From positions 1 to 13,969 of the forward strand of contig CAMWLH010000018.1 of assembly GCA_947175045.1 (NCBI GenBank): a stretch of 13,969 nt of DNA, given 5' to 3'. The translations under genes and the position numbers were made by a program. The DNA comes from an uncultured Clostridia bacterium (GTDB taxonomy: Bacteria > Bacillota > Clostridia > Oscillospirales > Ruminococcaceae). Below the pieces are notes generated by a model that worked only from the letters and a program-made list of their open reading frames with translations, searched no databases and was not told the origin of the DNA. Below, in pieces: positions 13,957 to 13,969 of this stretch; within the stretch, counting starts at the first letter, position 1, and each line of letters starts with the position of its first letter.

Positions 13957-13969
13957 AAAGGAAAAATTA
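13957..13969 (+). promoter_or_regulatory. Probable ribosome-binding site of a gene starting at the window edge
   Basis: AAAGGA (13957-13962) followed by AAAATTA at the last base looks like a ribosome-binding site with a start codon beginning at or just after 13969. The gene itself is outside the window, so this is inference from spacing only. Confidence 0.4.

Overview
The window looks like a chromosomal segment of a gut or rumen Clostridia member, most likely an Oscillospiraceae (Ruminococcus-like) bacterium. The reasons are strong purine-rich Shine-Dalgarno sites, consensus sigma-A promoters, AT-rich intergenic DNA around coding DNA of moderate GC, lipobox sugar-binding proteins, and a mix of glycogen/starch and plant-galactan genes. 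The assignment to this family is inference. No tRNA, rRNA, CRISPR array, insertion sequence or phage gene was seen.

Layout. (1) 1-2702, + strand: the C-terminal third of glycogen/maltodextrin phosphorylase, an intrinsic terminator, then a cytoplasmic GH13 alpha-glucan hydrolase. (2) 2703-3123: non-coding DNA with a strong terminator, a purine-rich stretch and a consensus promoter. (3) 3124-3960: rplM-rpsI (ribosomal proteins L13 and S9), closed by a terminator. (4) 4028-4642: an unrecognised protein with two membrane segments. (5) 4643-5377: a 735-base gene-free stretch ending in a promoter with two LacI/CcpA-type operator candidates. (6) 5378-9184: a carbohydrate ABC importer of binding lipoprotein and two permeases, with a structured attenuator-like element between the first and second genes; no ATPase is encoded here. 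(7) 9263-10606: a divergent TraX-family membrane protein and a small kinase-fold protein, probably co-transcribed. (8) Minus strand, 13561 back to 10676: an AraC-family regulator followed by a GH53 endo-galactanase lipoprotein carrying Big_4 and CBM61 domains, sharing a bidirectional terminator with region 7. (9) 13562-13969: regulatory DNA with an AraC-gene promoter, a perfect dyad, a terminator, a phased TTCAA array, and a ribosome-binding site for a gene that probably starts just past the window.

How the genes work together. The GH53 lipoprotein would cut beta-1,4-galactan (pectin side chains) at the cell surface and hold it with CBM61; the AraC protein upstream is the obvious regulator. 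The importer in between resembles both maltodextrin (MalEFG) and galacto-oligosaccharide (GanSPQ) systems. The flanking genes point both ways: phosphorylase and GH13 on one side, galactanase on the other. Its substrate is the main open question of the window.

Most of the window is ordinary metabolism and housekeeping. The best candidates for unusual biology are regulatory: the mutually exclusive hairpins between the binding-protein and permease genes, two operators exactly 30 bp apart, and the compact intergenic region at the right end.
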